Source: Alistipes sp. (GTDB lineage Bacteria > Bacteroidota > Bacteroidia > Bacteroidales > Rikenellaceae). Taken from it: a stretch of DNA of 48,028 bases. A model generated the notes under the pieces. That model made no database searches. It was not told the DNA's origin and was given only the letters and a program-made list of their open reading frames with translations. Positions 40,218 through 48,028 of the stretch are shown here, in pieces. Position 1 is the first letter of the stretch; the number at the start of each line of letters is the position of its first letter. Made by a program: the position numbers and the translations under genes. Where the stretch lies: contig JAFYQI010000009.1 in assembly GCA_017547175.1 (NCBI GenBank), forward strand, positions 1 through 48,028. Reading direction: 5' to 3'.

Positions 40218-41567
40218 ATGAAGACATTTCCCATGGGCGGAGTTCATCCGCAGGAAAATAAGCTGAGCCGCGGCAAGGCAATCGAGGTGCTCCCTCTTCC
40301 CGAGGTGGTACAGATTCCGCTCGGCCAACATATCGGTGCTCCCGCTACGGCCAAGGTAGCCAAGGGTGATAAGGTCCTCACGGGTCAGCTCATCGCCGAG
40401 GCTACGGGCTTCATGTCGGCTAACATCCACAGCCCGATCTCGGGTACTGTGCAGTCGGTCGATATGGTCGAGAACGGCCAGGGTTTGCGCCAAATGATGA
40501 TCACCATCAAGCGTGAGGGTGACGAGTGGGTTGAGTCGATCGACCGCTCGACGGAGATTAAGCGCGAGTGCACGCTCGATGCCGCTGCGATCATTGCCAA
40601 GATCAAGGATGCCGGTATCGTCGGTATGGGTGGTGCTACGTTCCCCACGCACGTAAAACTTTCGATTCCTCCCGGAAAGAAGGCCGAGTGCCTGATTATC
40701 AACGGTGTTGAGTGTGAGCCGTACCTGACTTCGGACCACCGCACGATGTTGGAGCTGGGCGAGGAGATGCTCGTTGGTGTCGAGATTCTGATGAAGGCCA
40801 TCGGTGTCGATAAGGCCATCGTTGGTATCGAGAACAACAAGCCCGATGCCATTGCCCACCTCACGGAGTTGGCCAAGAAGTTCCAGGGTATCGTGATCGA
40901 GCCGTTGAAGGTGATGTATCCGCAGGGTGGTGAGAAGCAGCTCATCGCAGCCGTGACGGGCCGTCAGGTTCCGCCTCCTCCCGCACTGCCGATCGACGTA
41001 GGTGCCGTGGTTTGCAACGCCTCGACGACCTATGCCGTATATCGCGCTGTACAGAAGAATATGCCGCTCATCGAGCGCGTCGTAACCCTCACGGGTAAGG
41101 GCGTGAAGGAGCCGAAGAACCTCCTGACGCGTATGGGTACGCCCATTCAGTCGCTCATCGATGCTGCAGGTGGTCTGCCTGAGGATGCCGGTAAGGTGAT
41201 CAACGGTGGTCCGATGATGGGTCGCGCAATGATCAACCTCCAGTCACCCGTTACGAAGGGTTGCTCGGGTATTACGATCATGAGCGGCAAGGATGCCGAG
41301 CGCAAGGAGATTGGTCAGTGTATGAAGTGCGCCAAGTGCGTTTCGGCCTGCCCGATGGGTCTGGAGCCCTACCTGCTGGCAAAGCTCTCGAAGAAGCGTC
41401 AGTGGGAGCAGATCGAGGCCGAGATGATCACCTCGTGCATCGAGTGCGGTTGCTGCCAGTCGACCTGCCCCTCCTACCTGCCTCTGTTGGATTGGGTACG
41501 TTTGGGTAAGCAGACCGTGATGGGTCTGATTCGCGCACGTATGGCCGCACAGGCACCTAAAAAGTAA
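40218..41567 (+). CDS. rnfC: Rnf complex NADH-binding subunit RnfC
   Basis: Protein of 449 residues, peripheral on the cytoplasmic side. The N-terminus (FPMGGVHPQENKLSRGKAIE) and the Gly-rich GMGGATFPTHVKLS are typical; the latter begins the NADH/FMN-binding domain. An SLBB domain follows, then two ferredoxin-like clusters CMKCAKCVSACP (from about residue 368) and CIECGCCQSTCP (from about 407). RnfC passes electrons to NAD+. It lacks the long repetitive C-terminal tail of E. coli RsxC. It starts 38 nt after rnfB and 21 nt before rnfD. Confidence 0.96.
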   Translation: MKTFPMGGVHPQENKLSRGKAIEVLPLPEVVQIPLGQHIGAPATAKVAKGDKVLTGQLIAEATGFMSANIHSPISGTVQSVDMVENGQGLRQMMITIKREGDEWVESIDRSTEIKRECTLDAAAIIAKIKDAGIVGMGGATFPTHVKLSIPPGKKAECLIINGVECEPYLTSDHRTMLELGEEMLVGVEILMKAIGVDKAIVGIENNKPDAIAHLTELAKKFQGIVIEPLKVMYPQGGEKQLIAAVTGRQVPPPPALPIDVGAVVCNASTTYAVYRAVQKNMPLIERVVTLTGKGVKEPKNLLTRMGTPIQSLIDAAGGLPEDAGKVINGGPMMGRAMINLQSPVTKGCSGITIMSGKDAERKEIGQCMKCAKCVSACPMGLEPYLLAKLSKKRQWEQIEAEMITSCIECGCCQSTCPSYLPLLDWVRLGKQTVMGLIRARMAAQAPKK

Positions 41568-41588
41568 ATCAGAAAAAAGTAATAAACT

Positions 41589-42554
41589 ATGGCTAACAAA
41601 CTTATTGTCTCGCCGTCGCCCCACGTACAGTCGAGCCAGTCTACGGCCTCGATCATGCGCGATGTTGTCATCGCTCTGATGCCCGCGCTGGTTGTATCGG
41701 TGGTGGTTTTCGGCCTGAACGTACTCTTCGTAACGGCGCTTTCGGTGCTCTCGTGCGTGCTGTTTGAGTACCTGATTCAGAAATTTGTGGTCAAGGGTGC
41801 CTGCACGATCTCGAATTGGTCGGCCGTTGTTACGGGTGTGCTTTTGGCCTTCAACCTTCCGGCTACGATTCCCTGGTGGATCGTGGTGATCGGTGCTTTT
41901 GTCGCCATCGCTGTAGCCAAGATGACCTTCGGCGGTCTGGGTAAGAACCCCTTCAACCCCGCACTCGTAGGTCGTGTATTCCTGCTGATCGCCTACCCGG
42001 TGCAGATGACCTCGTTCCCCGTGGTTGAGAATCCTGCGCTGGATGCCCTCTCGGGTGCTACGCCGCTGGCTGCTGTGAAGTTCGGTGCCGATGCCGGTAT
42101 TGTCCCTGTTGAGAACCTGATGCTGGGTCTGATGCCCGGTTCGCTGGGTGAGGTGGCAGCATTTGCCCTCTTGGCAGGTTTTGTTTACCTGCTCGTTCGC
42201 AAGGTGATTACCTGGCACATCCCCGTAACGGTGCTTGCTACGATGGCTGTATTTGCTTTTGTAGTGGCGCTGACGCGCGGTGGTGACGCGGCGCTGCTGT
42301 GGCAGTTCCCGCTCTTCCATGTGCTGGCCGGTGGTGCTATGCTCGGTGCTATCTTCATGGCTACGGACTACGCAACTTCGCCCATGACGACGAAGGGCTG
42401 CGTGATCTTTGCCGTGGGTATCGGTGTGATTACGATGTGCATCCGCCTCTGGGGTGCTTATCCCGAGGGTATGTCGTTTGCCATCCTGATCATGAACGCT
42501 TGCGTGCCCCTGATCAACAAGTATGTTAAACCCAAGCGCTTCGGCGTGAAATAA
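41589..42554 (+). CDS. rnfD: Rnf complex membrane flavoprotein RnfD
   Basis: Protein of 321 residues with about nine hydrophobic segments. The covalent FMN site is DALSGATPLA, with Thr158 as the expected flavinylation residue. SPSPHVQSSQSTASIMRDV at the N-terminus and GKNPFNPALVGR are family markers. The FMN transferase ApbE is not in the window. RnfD and RnfG carry electrons across the membrane and couple this to ion transport. It lies 11 nt before rnfG. Confidence 0.96.
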   Translation: MANKLIVSPSPHVQSSQSTASIMRDVVIALMPALVVSVVVFGLNVLFVTALSVLSCVLFEYLIQKFVVKGACTISNWSAVVTGVLLAFNLPATIPWWIVVIGAFVAIAVAKMTFGGLGKNPFNPALVGRVFLLIAYPVQMTSFPVVENPALDALSGATPLAAVKFGADAGIVPVENLMLGLMPGSLGEVAAFALLAGFVYLLVRKVITWHIPVTVLATMAVFAFVVALTRGGDAALLWQFPLFHVLAGGAMLGAIFMATDYATSPMTTKGCVIFAVGIGVITMCIRLWGAYPEGMSFAILIMNACVPLINKYVKPKRFGVK

Positions 42555-42565
42555 CGGATGAAGAG

Positions 42566-43213
42566 ATGAAAAGTACACTTATTAATATGGTAGCCGTGCT
42601 CTTCTCGATCACGCTCATCGCATCGGCCGGTGTCGGTGCTGTGAATATGATCACCGTAGAGCCGATCGCTGCTGCCAAGGCCGCCGCTACGGAGGCTGCG
42701 CTGGGTGTCGTGCTGCCCGCTTTCGATCAGACGGAGGTTGCAGAGCAGACGATCGACGAGATGCCGATCAAGGTCTACACGGCAACCAAGGAGGGTCAGA
42801 CGGTCGGTTATGCCGTTGAGACGATGACCAAGAGTGGTTTTAGCGGTGTGGTGAAGCTGATGGTAGGCTTCCTACCCGATGGTACGATTAACAATGTGAA
42901 TGTCCTGCAGCAGGCCGAGACCCCGGGTCTGGGCACGAAGATGTGCGACGAGGGTAATCCCCTGTTGGCCGGTGTAAAGGGCAAGGAGGCTACGGGTACC
43001 TTCCGCGTGAAGAAGGACGGTGGCGAGGTGGATGCCTTGACGGCTGCTACGATCTCGTCGCGTGCCTACCTCGATGCGGTAAACCGCGCTTGTGTAGCGA
43101 TGATGAATGCAACGGGCCAGGAGGCTCCCGATATGGTTTCGGGTGCTACGGCTACGACCGCAAATGCAGAACAAACGGAGCCTGCGGCTCAGGAAGGAGG
43201 TCAAAATGAATAA
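42566..43213 (+). CDS. rnfG: Rnf complex periplasmic flavoprotein RnfG
   Basis: Protein of 215 residues with one N-terminal membrane helix (residues 6-28) and an FMN-binding domain. The covalent site is DALTAATISSRA with Thr162 as the FMN attachment residue (D-x-x-T-A-A-T form of the S/T-G-A-T motif). ETPGLGTKM is the other conserved segment. The C-terminal tail is rich in Ala, Thr and Glu and likely flexible. Its last 8 nt overlap rnfE, whose Shine-Dalgarno-like GGAGG (43196-43200) lies within the rnfG end. Confidence 0.95.
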   Translation: MKSTLINMVAVLFSITLIASAGVGAVNMITVEPIAAAKAAATEAALGVVLPAFDQTEVAEQTIDEMPIKVYTATKEGQTVGYAVETMTKSGFSGVVKLMVGFLPDGTINNVNVLQQAETPGLGTKMCDEGNPLLAGVKGKEATGTFRVKKDGGEVDALTAATISSRAYLDAVNRACVAMMNATGQEAPDMVSGATATTANAEQTEPAAQEGGQNE

Positions 43214-43790
43214 GCTGCAAATTACCTTGAATGGTATCTTGAAGAGCAACCCGGTATTCGTGCTGGTGTTGGGTATGTGCCCCACGTTGGGTACGACCAC
43301 CTCGGCCTCGAACGGTATGGGTATGGGCTTGGCTACGATGGCCGTGCTGATTATGTCGAACCTGGTGATCTCGCTCATCAAGAATCTGATTCCCGATAAG
43401 GTGCGTATTCCGGCCTTTATCGTGGTGATCGCTTCGTTTGTGACGATTATCCAGATGCTGATGGAGGCCTTCGTGCCTGCGCTCTACGCTTCGCTGGGTG
43501 TATTTATCCCGCTGATCGTGGTGAACTGCATCATCCTGGGTCGTGCCGAGGCCTTTGCTTCGAAGAACAGCCCGTTGGATTCGATCTTCGACGGTATCGG
43601 TATCGGTCTGGGCTTTACGCTCGCACTGACCGTGATTGGTGCCGTGCGTGAGATCCTGGGTAGCGGTGCGATCTTCGGTGTTTCGCTCGGCATTGCCGAT
43701 GTGATGCCGTTGGTATTCGTGTTGGCTCCTGGTGGTTTCTTGACGCTGGGTTACCTGATGGTATTGTTTAACAAATTAGCCAAGAAGTAG
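43206..43790 (+). CDS. rnfE: Rnf complex membrane subunit RnfE
   Basis: Protein of 194 residues with about six membrane helices. [25 protein letters not shown] is the RnfE/NqrD hallmark, containing a conserved Cys that helps ligate an intramembrane iron centre; [11 protein letters not shown] and [10 protein letters not shown] follow. The frame is open upstream to 43107 within rnfG, but the ATG at 43206 gives the canonical start and is preceded by AGGAGG. rnfA begins two bases after the stop. Confidence 0.96.
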   Translation: MNKLQITLNGILKSNPVFVLVLGMCPTLGTTTSASNGMGMGLATMAVLIMSNLVISLIKNLIPDKVRIPAFIVVIASFVTIIQMLMEAFVPALYASLGVFIPLIVVNCIILGRAEAFASKNSPLDSIFDGIGIGLGFTLALTVIGAVREILGSGAIFGVSLGIADVMPLVFVLAPGGFLTLGYLMVLFNKLAKK

Positions 43791-43792
43791 TT

Positions 43793-44371
43793 ATGGAGAT
43801 TACCTATTTTGCAATTATCATTGGTGCCATCTTCGTGAATAACGTCGTTTTGGCACAGTTCCTCGGTATCTGCCCCTTCCTCGGTGTTTCGTCGAAGGTG
43901 GAGACCTCGCTGGGTATGGGTGCTGCCGTAACCTTCGTAATGGCACTCACGGCCCTCGTATGTTGGCCGCTGCAGACCTATGTGCTCAATGCCTTCGGTA
44001 TTCAGTACATGCAGACGATCGTCTTCATCCTGGTGATCGCTGCCTTGGTGCAGATGGTGGAGATTATCCTGAAGAAGGTGTCGCCCGCGCTCTATCAGGC
44101 ACTGGGTGTATTCCTGCCCCTGATTACGACCAACTGCGCCGTGCTGGGTGTGGCAATTACGATGATCCAGAAGGAGTTTACCCTCCTACAGAGTGTTGCC
44201 TTCTCGGTGTCGACGGCTCTGGGCTTCGCCCTGGCTCTGGTACTCTTTGCCGGTTTGCGTGAGCGCCTCGATTTCGAAGATGTTCCCAAGGCCTTCAAGG
44301 GTGTGCCTATCGCACTGATTACGGCAAGTATCCTGGCCATGGCCTTTATGGGCTTCTCGGGTCTGGTATAA
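43793..44371 (+). CDS. rnfA: Rnf complex membrane subunit RnfA
   Basis: Protein of 192 residues, paralogous and of inverted topology to Rnf[20 protein letters not shown] holds the conserved Cys, and [15 protein letters not shown] the second Cys of the intramembrane iron site. Six membrane helices are apparent. It is the last gene of rseC-rnfBCDGEA and is followed by a terminator 45 nt downstream. With RnfE it forms the membrane core through which electrons pass. Confidence 0.96.
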   Translation: MEITYFAIIIGAIFVNNVVLAQFLGICPFLGVSSKVETSLGMGAAVTFVMALTALVCWPLQTYVLNAFGIQYMQTIVFILVIAALVQMVEIILKKVSPALYQALGVFLPLITTNCAVLGVAITMIQKEFTLLQSVAFSVSTALGFALALVLFAGLRERLDFEDVPKAFKGVPIALITASILAMAFMGFSGLV

Positions 44372-44416
44372 CGAGTTAGACCACGAGCACAGCGTTGCTC
44401 GCATGGTATTGATGAT

Positions 44417-44459
44417 AAGACGAAGTCGCAACATGGTGTGCGACTTCGTCTTTTTTTTT
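44417..44459 (+). terminator. Terminator of the rnf operon
   Basis: AAGACGAAGTCGCA (44417-44430) pairs perfectly with TGCGACTTCGTCTT (44439-44452), followed by a T-run to 44459. A weaker inverted repeat ACCACGAGCA/TGCTCGCATGGT lies just before (44379-44406). Confidence 0.93.
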
Positions 44460-44574
44460 GTGCAGCGAAAGGTTTATGCTTCGTAGAAGCACCGATTTCA
44501 TCGCGCGGCAACGGATTCACTCGTTTCGAACGAAGATTTTTTGCGAAAAAAATTGCCGTTTGCGAAATTTTATG

Positions 44575-44582
44575 TACTTTTG
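44575..44582 (+). promoter_or_regulatory. Predicted -7 box of rpmI-rplT
   Basis: TACTTTTG matches TAnnTTTG exactly, 34 nt before the rpmI ATG. The best -33 candidate is ATTG (44552-44555) with 19 nt spacing. This gives rpmI-rplT its own promoter after the rnf terminator. Confidence 0.65.
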
Positions 44583-44616
44583 CGCGCTATGTTTAACTAA
44601 TTAACTATTTACAACA

Positions 44617-44811
44617 ATGCCAAAAATGAAAACTAATGCCGCGGCGAAGAAGCGTTTTACCTTCACCGGCACGGGAAAGATCAAGCGTAAGCACGCTTAT
44701 CACAGTCACATCCTGACCAAAAAGACGACTAAGCAGAAGCGTAACCTTTGCTATTCGGGTGTCGTTTCGTCGGCTGATGAGGCCAAAATCAAGAACTTGC
44801 TGGTTAAATAA
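44617..44811 (+). CDS. rpmI: 50S ribosomal protein L35
   Basis: Protein of 64 residues, full length. [42 protein letters not shown] is spread over residues 1-42 and is the highly conserved, basic L35 pattern. L35 sits near the exit region of the 50S subunit. It is followed by rplT after 110 nt, the standard pair, but infC, which usually precedes it, is not here; the neighbour upstream is rnfA. Confidence 0.96.
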   Translation: MPKMKTNAAAKKRFTFTGTGKIKRKHAYHSHILTKKTTKQKRNLCYSGVVSSADEAKIKNLLVK

Positions 44812-44921
44812 ATAGCTCGGGAAACCGATTTAACCAACACATTTTTTTAATCGGGAGCGGAACAGCCCCAAAGAATGCGGGAGAACCGCGTCGCTGTGAG
44901 CTCTACTAAAACTTTTTTATT

Positions 44922-45266
44922 ATGCCACGTTCAGTAAATGCTGTTGCGTCTCGCGCACACAGAAAAAAGGTTTTGAAACTTGCCAAGGGTAACTTTGGTT
45001 CAAGGGGAAACGTATGGACCGTTGCGAAAAATACGGTCGAGAAGGGTTTGCAGTATGCTTATGCACACCGCCAGCTCAAGAAGCGTACCTTCCGTTCGTT
45101 GTGGATCACCCGTATCAACGCTGGTGTTCGCGCTTACGGTATGACGTACTCGCAGTTTATCGGTAAGCTCAATCAGAAGGGTATCGCCCTGAACCGTAAG
45201 GTTCTGGCTGACCTCGCGATGAACGAGCCGAAGGCATTCGAGGCAGTAGTTAACGCCGTTAAATAG
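44922..45266 (+). CDS. rplT: 50S ribosomal protein L20
   Basis: Protein of 114 residues. [28 protein letters not shown] at the N-terminus is the basic extension that penetrates 23S rRNA, followed by [24 protein letters not shown] and [24 protein letters not shown]20 is essential for early 50S assembly and in some bacteria represses its own operon; no leader pseudoknot was identified here. A terminator follows 83 nt downstream. Confidence 0.97.
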   Translation: MPRSVNAVASRAHRKKVLKLAKGNFGSRGNVWTVAKNTVEKGLQYAYAHRQLKKRTFRSLWITRINAGVRAYGMTYSQFIGKLNQKGIALNRKVLADLAMNEPKAFEAVVNAVK

Positions 45267-45349
45267 CAAGTGGGGGAGTAGGGTGCCTCGATGAGATGTC
45301 TTAGGATGTCTCCGGTTACGAGGTGATAGACCCATCCTTACACAATACC

Positions 45350-45382
45350 GAGCAGAAGGTTTTGCCTTCTGCTCTTTTTTTT
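45350..45382 (+). terminator. Terminator of rpmI-rplT
   Basis: GAGCAGAAGG (45350-45359), loop TTTTG, CCTTCTGCTC (45365-45374), then eight T to 45382. The T-run is almost contiguous with the first unit of the 84-bp repeat. Confidence 0.93.
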
Positions 45383-45383
45383 C

Positions 45384-45559
45384 TATATTTGAGCTAGCGC
45401 TCGAAGATACTTTCGCTCGCTGAAAAAAATGTTGAAGTAAACTTCACATTTCTTGCTCGCTTATTCGTATCCTTGAGCTAGCGCTCGAAGATACTTTCGC
45501 TCGCTGAAAAAAATGTTGAAGTAAACTTCACATTTCTTGCTCGCTTATTTGTATCTTTG
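45384..45559 (+). repeat. 84-bp tandem duplication carrying the promoter of the C1 peptidase
   Basis: Two nearly identical 84-bp units (45384-45467 and 45468-45551) are followed by a third -7 box. The boxes read TATATTTG (45384-45391), TATCCTTG (45468-45475) and TATCTTTG (45552-45559), each exactly 84 bp apart. Each unit holds AGCGCTCGAAGATACTTTCG...CGCT, an imperfect inverted repeat, and GAAGTAAACTTC, a perfect one with a two-base spacer. These could be operator sites present in double dose. The unit covers most of the 316-nt gap between rplT and the peptidase gene. Confidence 0.9.
45552..45559 (+). promoter_or_regulatory. -7 box of the C1 peptidase gene
   Basis: TATCTTTG matches the consensus exactly. 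Transcription would start near 45566, about 17 nt before the ATG at 45583. The best upstream TTTG-like element is CTTG at 45536-45539, with only 12 nt spacing, so activation by a bound protein is possible. Confidence 0.65.
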
Positions 45560-45582
45560 CATAAACACAACAACCACAAACC

Positions 45583-46965
45583 ATGAAACTTCAACACATT
45601 TTGTTGGCCGGAGCCGTGATGCTTGCGACCAACCTGACAGCCCAAACTATGGGCGGCATCGATCAAAAAATGCTCGACGAGATTCGTCAAGGCTATACGG
45701 CTACTACTGCGCAGAAGGCCGTGCGTAATGCGCTTGCTTCGAATTCGATTGCGGTGTTGGCTACCAATGCCGAAAATCTGGCGATGGTCGATACCCATTT
45801 TACGCATCGCGTGAAGACGGTCGGCATCACGGATCAACTCTCATCAGGGCGTTGCTGGCTCTTTACAGGCCTGAATGTCTTGCGTGCCAAGATGATCGAG
45901 AAGCATAATCTCGCCTCGTTTGAATTTTCGCAGAACTATAACTCCTTCTACGACCTGCTCGAAAAGTCGAATCTCTTTCTGCAGGCGGTAATCGATACGC
46001 GCGACCTTGCGCTCGAAGATCGTAAGGTGGAGTGGTTGCTGAAGAATCCGATTGGTGACGGTGGTCAATTCACGGGTGTGTCGAATCTGGTGATGAAGTA
46101 TGGTGTTGTGCCCAAGGAGGCGATGCCCGAGACTTTCCAGAGCAACAATACGGCACAGATGCGCATGATCTTGGGATGGAAGTTGCGTGAATATGCTCTT
46201 GCCTTGCGTGCAGCCAAGCCGTCGCAGGCGATGAAACTCAAAACTGAGCAGTTGAGCGAAATCTATCGTATTTTGGTCGAGTGCCTGGGCGTGCCGCCGA
46301 CCGAGTTCGTATGGACGCGTTACGACAAGCAGGGTCAGAAGGTTTCGACCAAGCGATATACCCCCAAGAGCTTCTATGAGGAGTTCGTGGGTGAGGATCT
46401 GGAGCAGAATTATGTGATGCTGATGAATGATCCCTCGCGCGAATACTATAAGGTCTATGAGATCGAATATGACCGCCACGTTTACGACGGTGAGAATTGG
46501 CTATATGTCAATCTGCCGATCGAGCGTCTGAAGGAGATTGCCATCGCTTCGATCAAGGCTAATACAGCCATGTACTTCTCGTGTGACGTGGGTAAGTTCC
46601 TCGATCGTAAGAGAGGTGTGCTCGATGTGACGAATATGGATTACGCCTCACTCTTCAATACCGATTTCCCGATGGATAAGAAACAACGCATCCAGACCTT
46701 TGCGAGTGGATCATCGCACGCCATGACGCTCATTGCGGTCGATCTCGACGATGCGGGTAAGCCGACAAAGTGGATGGTGGAGAATAGCTGGGGTGCAGCC
46801 TCGGGTTGGAAGGGTAACCTGATCATGACCGACGAGTGGTTCGAGGAGTATATGTTCCGCGTGGTTGCCGAGAAAGAGTTTGTTCCGGCTGATATTCTCG
46901 AGCTGCTGAAGGGTGAACCGACGCTTTTGCCGCCCTGGGATCCAATGTTCGCTCCCGAGGAGTAG
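45583..46965 (+). CDS. Exported C1-family aminopeptidase (bleomycin hydrolase/PepC-like)
   Basis: Protein of 460 residues. A signal peptide covers residues 1-20 (LAGAVMLATNLTAQ), so unlike cytosolic PepC this one is exported. The papain-fold triad is intact: Cys in SSGRCWLFTGLNVLR (near residue 92), His in GSSHAMTLIAVDLD (near 382) and Asn in WMVENSWGAASGWKG (near 402). YNSFYDLLEKSNLFLQ and GDGGQFTGVSNLVMKYGVVPKEAMPET are also typical. It would trim peptides in the periplasm or outside, fitting a gut protein degrader. The C-terminal arm that blocks the active site in PepC ends here in DPMFAPEE. A duplicated promoter lies upstream. Confidence 0.92.
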   Translation: MKLQHILLAGAVMLATNLTAQTMGGIDQKMLDEIRQGYTATTAQKAVRNALASNSIAVLATNAENLAMVDTHFTHRVKTVGITDQLSSGRCWLFTGLNVLRAKMIEKHNLASFEFSQNYNSFYDLLEKSNLFLQAVIDTRDLALEDRKVEWLLKNPIGDGGQFTGVSNLVMKYGVVPKEAMPETFQSNNTAQMRMILGWKLREYALALRAAKPSQAMKLKTEQLSEIYRILVECLGVPPTEFVWTRYDKQGQKVSTKRYTPKSFYEEFVGEDLEQNYVMLMNDPSREYYKVYEIEYDRHVYDGENWLYVNLPIERLKEIAIASIKANTAMYFSCDVGKFLDRKRGVLDVTNMDYASLFNTDFPMDKKQRIQTFASGSSHAMTLIAVDLDDAGKPTKWMVENSWGAASGWKGNLIMTDEWFEEYMFRVVAEKEFVPADILELLKGEPTLLPPWDPMFAPEE

Positions 46966-46992
46966 CACCATCGGATATGCAGTGAGTGTAAG

Positions 46993-47043
46993 GAGGTGCT
47001 TAAGAACCTAATTTATAGGGACTTAAGCACCTCTTCTTTTGTT
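46993..47043 (+). terminator. Terminator of the C1 peptidase gene
   Basis: GAGGTGCTTAAG (46993-47004) pairs perfectly with CTTAAGCACCTC (47022-47033), followed by TTCTTTTGTT. It lies 27 nt after the stop. Confidence 0.88.
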
Positions 47044-47239
47044 CGTTAGTTGACTTGTATTGTTTTTGGCAGTGGAGCACTCGCTTCTTGGAGTTTGAAT
47101 CCTTGATCTATACCTATATTTATATATAAAGGCCGGTTTTCGTCCTATTTTATGTTTTTGCTAACGATGTTTGTTTTTGCCAATTTTGTAACTTGTTGAT
47201 TATGAGTGTTGATTCAAAAAAGTGTGCATTTAGGTTGAA
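47044..47239. other. AT-rich gap before the rRNA promoters
   Basis: About 200 bases with no credible gene. A run of alternating A and T (47115-47130 area, TATATTTATATATAAA) and several T-rich stretches are seen, but no exact TTTG/TAnnTTTG pair and no clear hairpin. It may act as an upstream-activating region for the rRNA promoters, which is inference only. Confidence 0.5.
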
Positions 47240-47255
47240 AAAAGTGCTGAAAAGA

Positions 47256-47286
47256 TTTGCAGAATAGGAAAAAGTCGCTACCTTTG
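47256..47286 (+). promoter_or_regulatory. rRNA promoter P1
   Basis: -33 TTTG (47256-47259), 19 nt, -7 TACCTTTG (47279-47286), both exact. Followed by CAACCGCTTTGAGATCAAA, whose TTTGA/TCAAA can form a small hairpin at the start of the transcript. Confidence 0.85.
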
Positions 47287-47367
47287 CAACCGCTTTGAGA
47301 TCAAAACGACCTCTGAAGTGCAAGGAAACAGGTTCTGAAAGATTTTTGAAAAATTCTTGCAAAAAGA

Positions 47368-47399
47368 TTTGGAGAAAAGAAAAACTTGTCTTACCTTTG
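47368..47399 (+). promoter_or_regulatory. rRNA promoter P2
   Basis: -33 TTTG (47368-47371), 20 nt, -7 TACCTTTG (47392-47399), both exact. CAACCGCTTTCG follows as in P1, and GCTTTCG...CGAAAGC (47405-47427) can form a hairpin at the start of the transcript. Confidence 0.85.
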
Positions 47400-47458
47400 C
47401 AACCGCTTTCGCCTCAAAAACGAAAGCAACGTTCTTGAAAAAAAAAGTTGCAAAAATA

Positions 47459-47490
47459 TTTGGAAGATTAAAAATCTTGCCTTACCTTTG
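47459..47490 (+). promoter_or_regulatory. rRNA promoter P3
   Basis: -33 TTTG (47459-47462), 20 nt, -7 TACCTTTG (47483-47490), both exact. CAATCCGTTCG follows, and CGTTCG with CGAACG (47496-47522 region) can pair at the start of the transcript. All three promoters share an upstream TTGAAAAA...GCAAAAA-type block, so the array arose by tandem duplication. Confidence 0.85.
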
Positions 47491-47522
47491 CAATCCGTTC
47501 GCGTCACTAATACGACGAACGT

Positions 47523-47650
47523 TTTCAAAATGGTTCTTTGATTTACTGGTTATATTTTGAGAGAAAAGGAATGTAGTATTTATCTGTCAATTCTTTTAAC
47601 TTTGAAAGAAGCGAAATAGTCAGGACTCTAACAAAAACATTATTTTTTTT
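47523..47650 (+). other. 16S rRNA leader
   Basis: About 130 nt between P3 and the mature 16S 5' end, with no gene. It contains TTCTTTGATTTACTGG, a TAACTTTG at 47597-47604 without a correctly spaced TTTG, and a poly-T run just before the 16S start. Antitermination and RNase III sites would be expected here, but I could not identify them with confidence. Confidence 0.5.

Positions 47651-48028
<378 letters not shown>

Noticed and set aside
41244..42578. 444-codon open frame on the - strand opposite rnfC/rnfD
   Set aside because: Runs antisense across two Rnf genes and has His/Arg-rich text without motifs.
45384..45551. The two 84-bp units as the start of a CRISPR array
   Set aside because: The units are contiguous, with no spacers, and there are no cas genes nearby; it is a plain tandem duplication.
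47597..47604. TAACTTTG as a fourth rRNA promoter
   Set aside because: No TTTG occurs 19-21 nt upstream; the nearest (47556-47559) is 37 nt away.

Overview
The window comes from a gut Bacteroidales chromosome, most likely Alistipes (Rikenellaceae). The first ~380 nt of the 16S rRNA gene at the right edge read like Alistipes. Promoters follow the Bacteroidetes pattern (TTTG, 19-20 nt, TAnnTTTG), Shine-Dalgarno sequences are weak or absent, and the gene set fits (alpha2-type GlyRS, Rnf complex, S16 with a long Ala/Glu tail, secreted bleomycin-hydrolase-like peptidase). No phage, insertion sequence, CRISPR array or integrase is visible; this is core chromosome with a few odd islands.

Layout. 1-3466 (+): 3' end of ahcY, then glyS-ruvX-def and a small secreted protein. 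3628-9115 (-): ppdK, a degenerate endonuclease/exonuclease/phosphatase (EEP) protein, mnmA and rimM. 9182-13511 (-): polyamine transporter potABCD. 13658-14555 (-): rpsP and tRNA-Arg(TCT). 14578-20772 (-): a compact operon lptB-aroA-aroC-prmC-recX-M23 peptidase. 20873-25049 (+): recQ, rsmA and an aspartyl-protease-like lipoprotein. 25238-25909 (-): rpmA and rplU. 26034-28191 (+): an unrecognised three-gene operon (pseudo-receiver, HEAT-like membrane protein, pseudo-glycosyltransferase). 28302-29523: cysQ (+) facing a small Cys-rich membrane protein (-). 29828-36838 (+): trkA, GH3-family protein, deoxynucleoside kinase, RsmF-like methyltransferase, MerR regulator, Nif3-like protein, zinc-ribbon protein. 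37016-38593 (+): nadE. 38701-44371 (+): rseC-rnfBCDGEA. 44617-45266 (+): rpmI-rplT. 45583-46965 (+): C1 peptidase. 47256-48028 (+): three tandem rRNA promoters, leader and the 16S 5' end.

The most interesting signals are these. (1) A ~120-nt palindromic element occurs twice (recQ-rsmA gap and trkA leader); its two copies keep the same internal boxes while their stems differ in a compensatory way, and one copy lies in the predicted 5' UTR of trkA. (2) The 26034-28191 operon carries two proteins that look catalytically dead. (3) The EEP-family protein has lost most of its catalytic and metal-binding residues. (4) The NadE glutaminase domain lacks its nucleophilic Cys. (5) An 84-bp tandem duplication repeats the promoter of the C1 peptidase. 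All family assignments are from reading the sequence; no database search was run.
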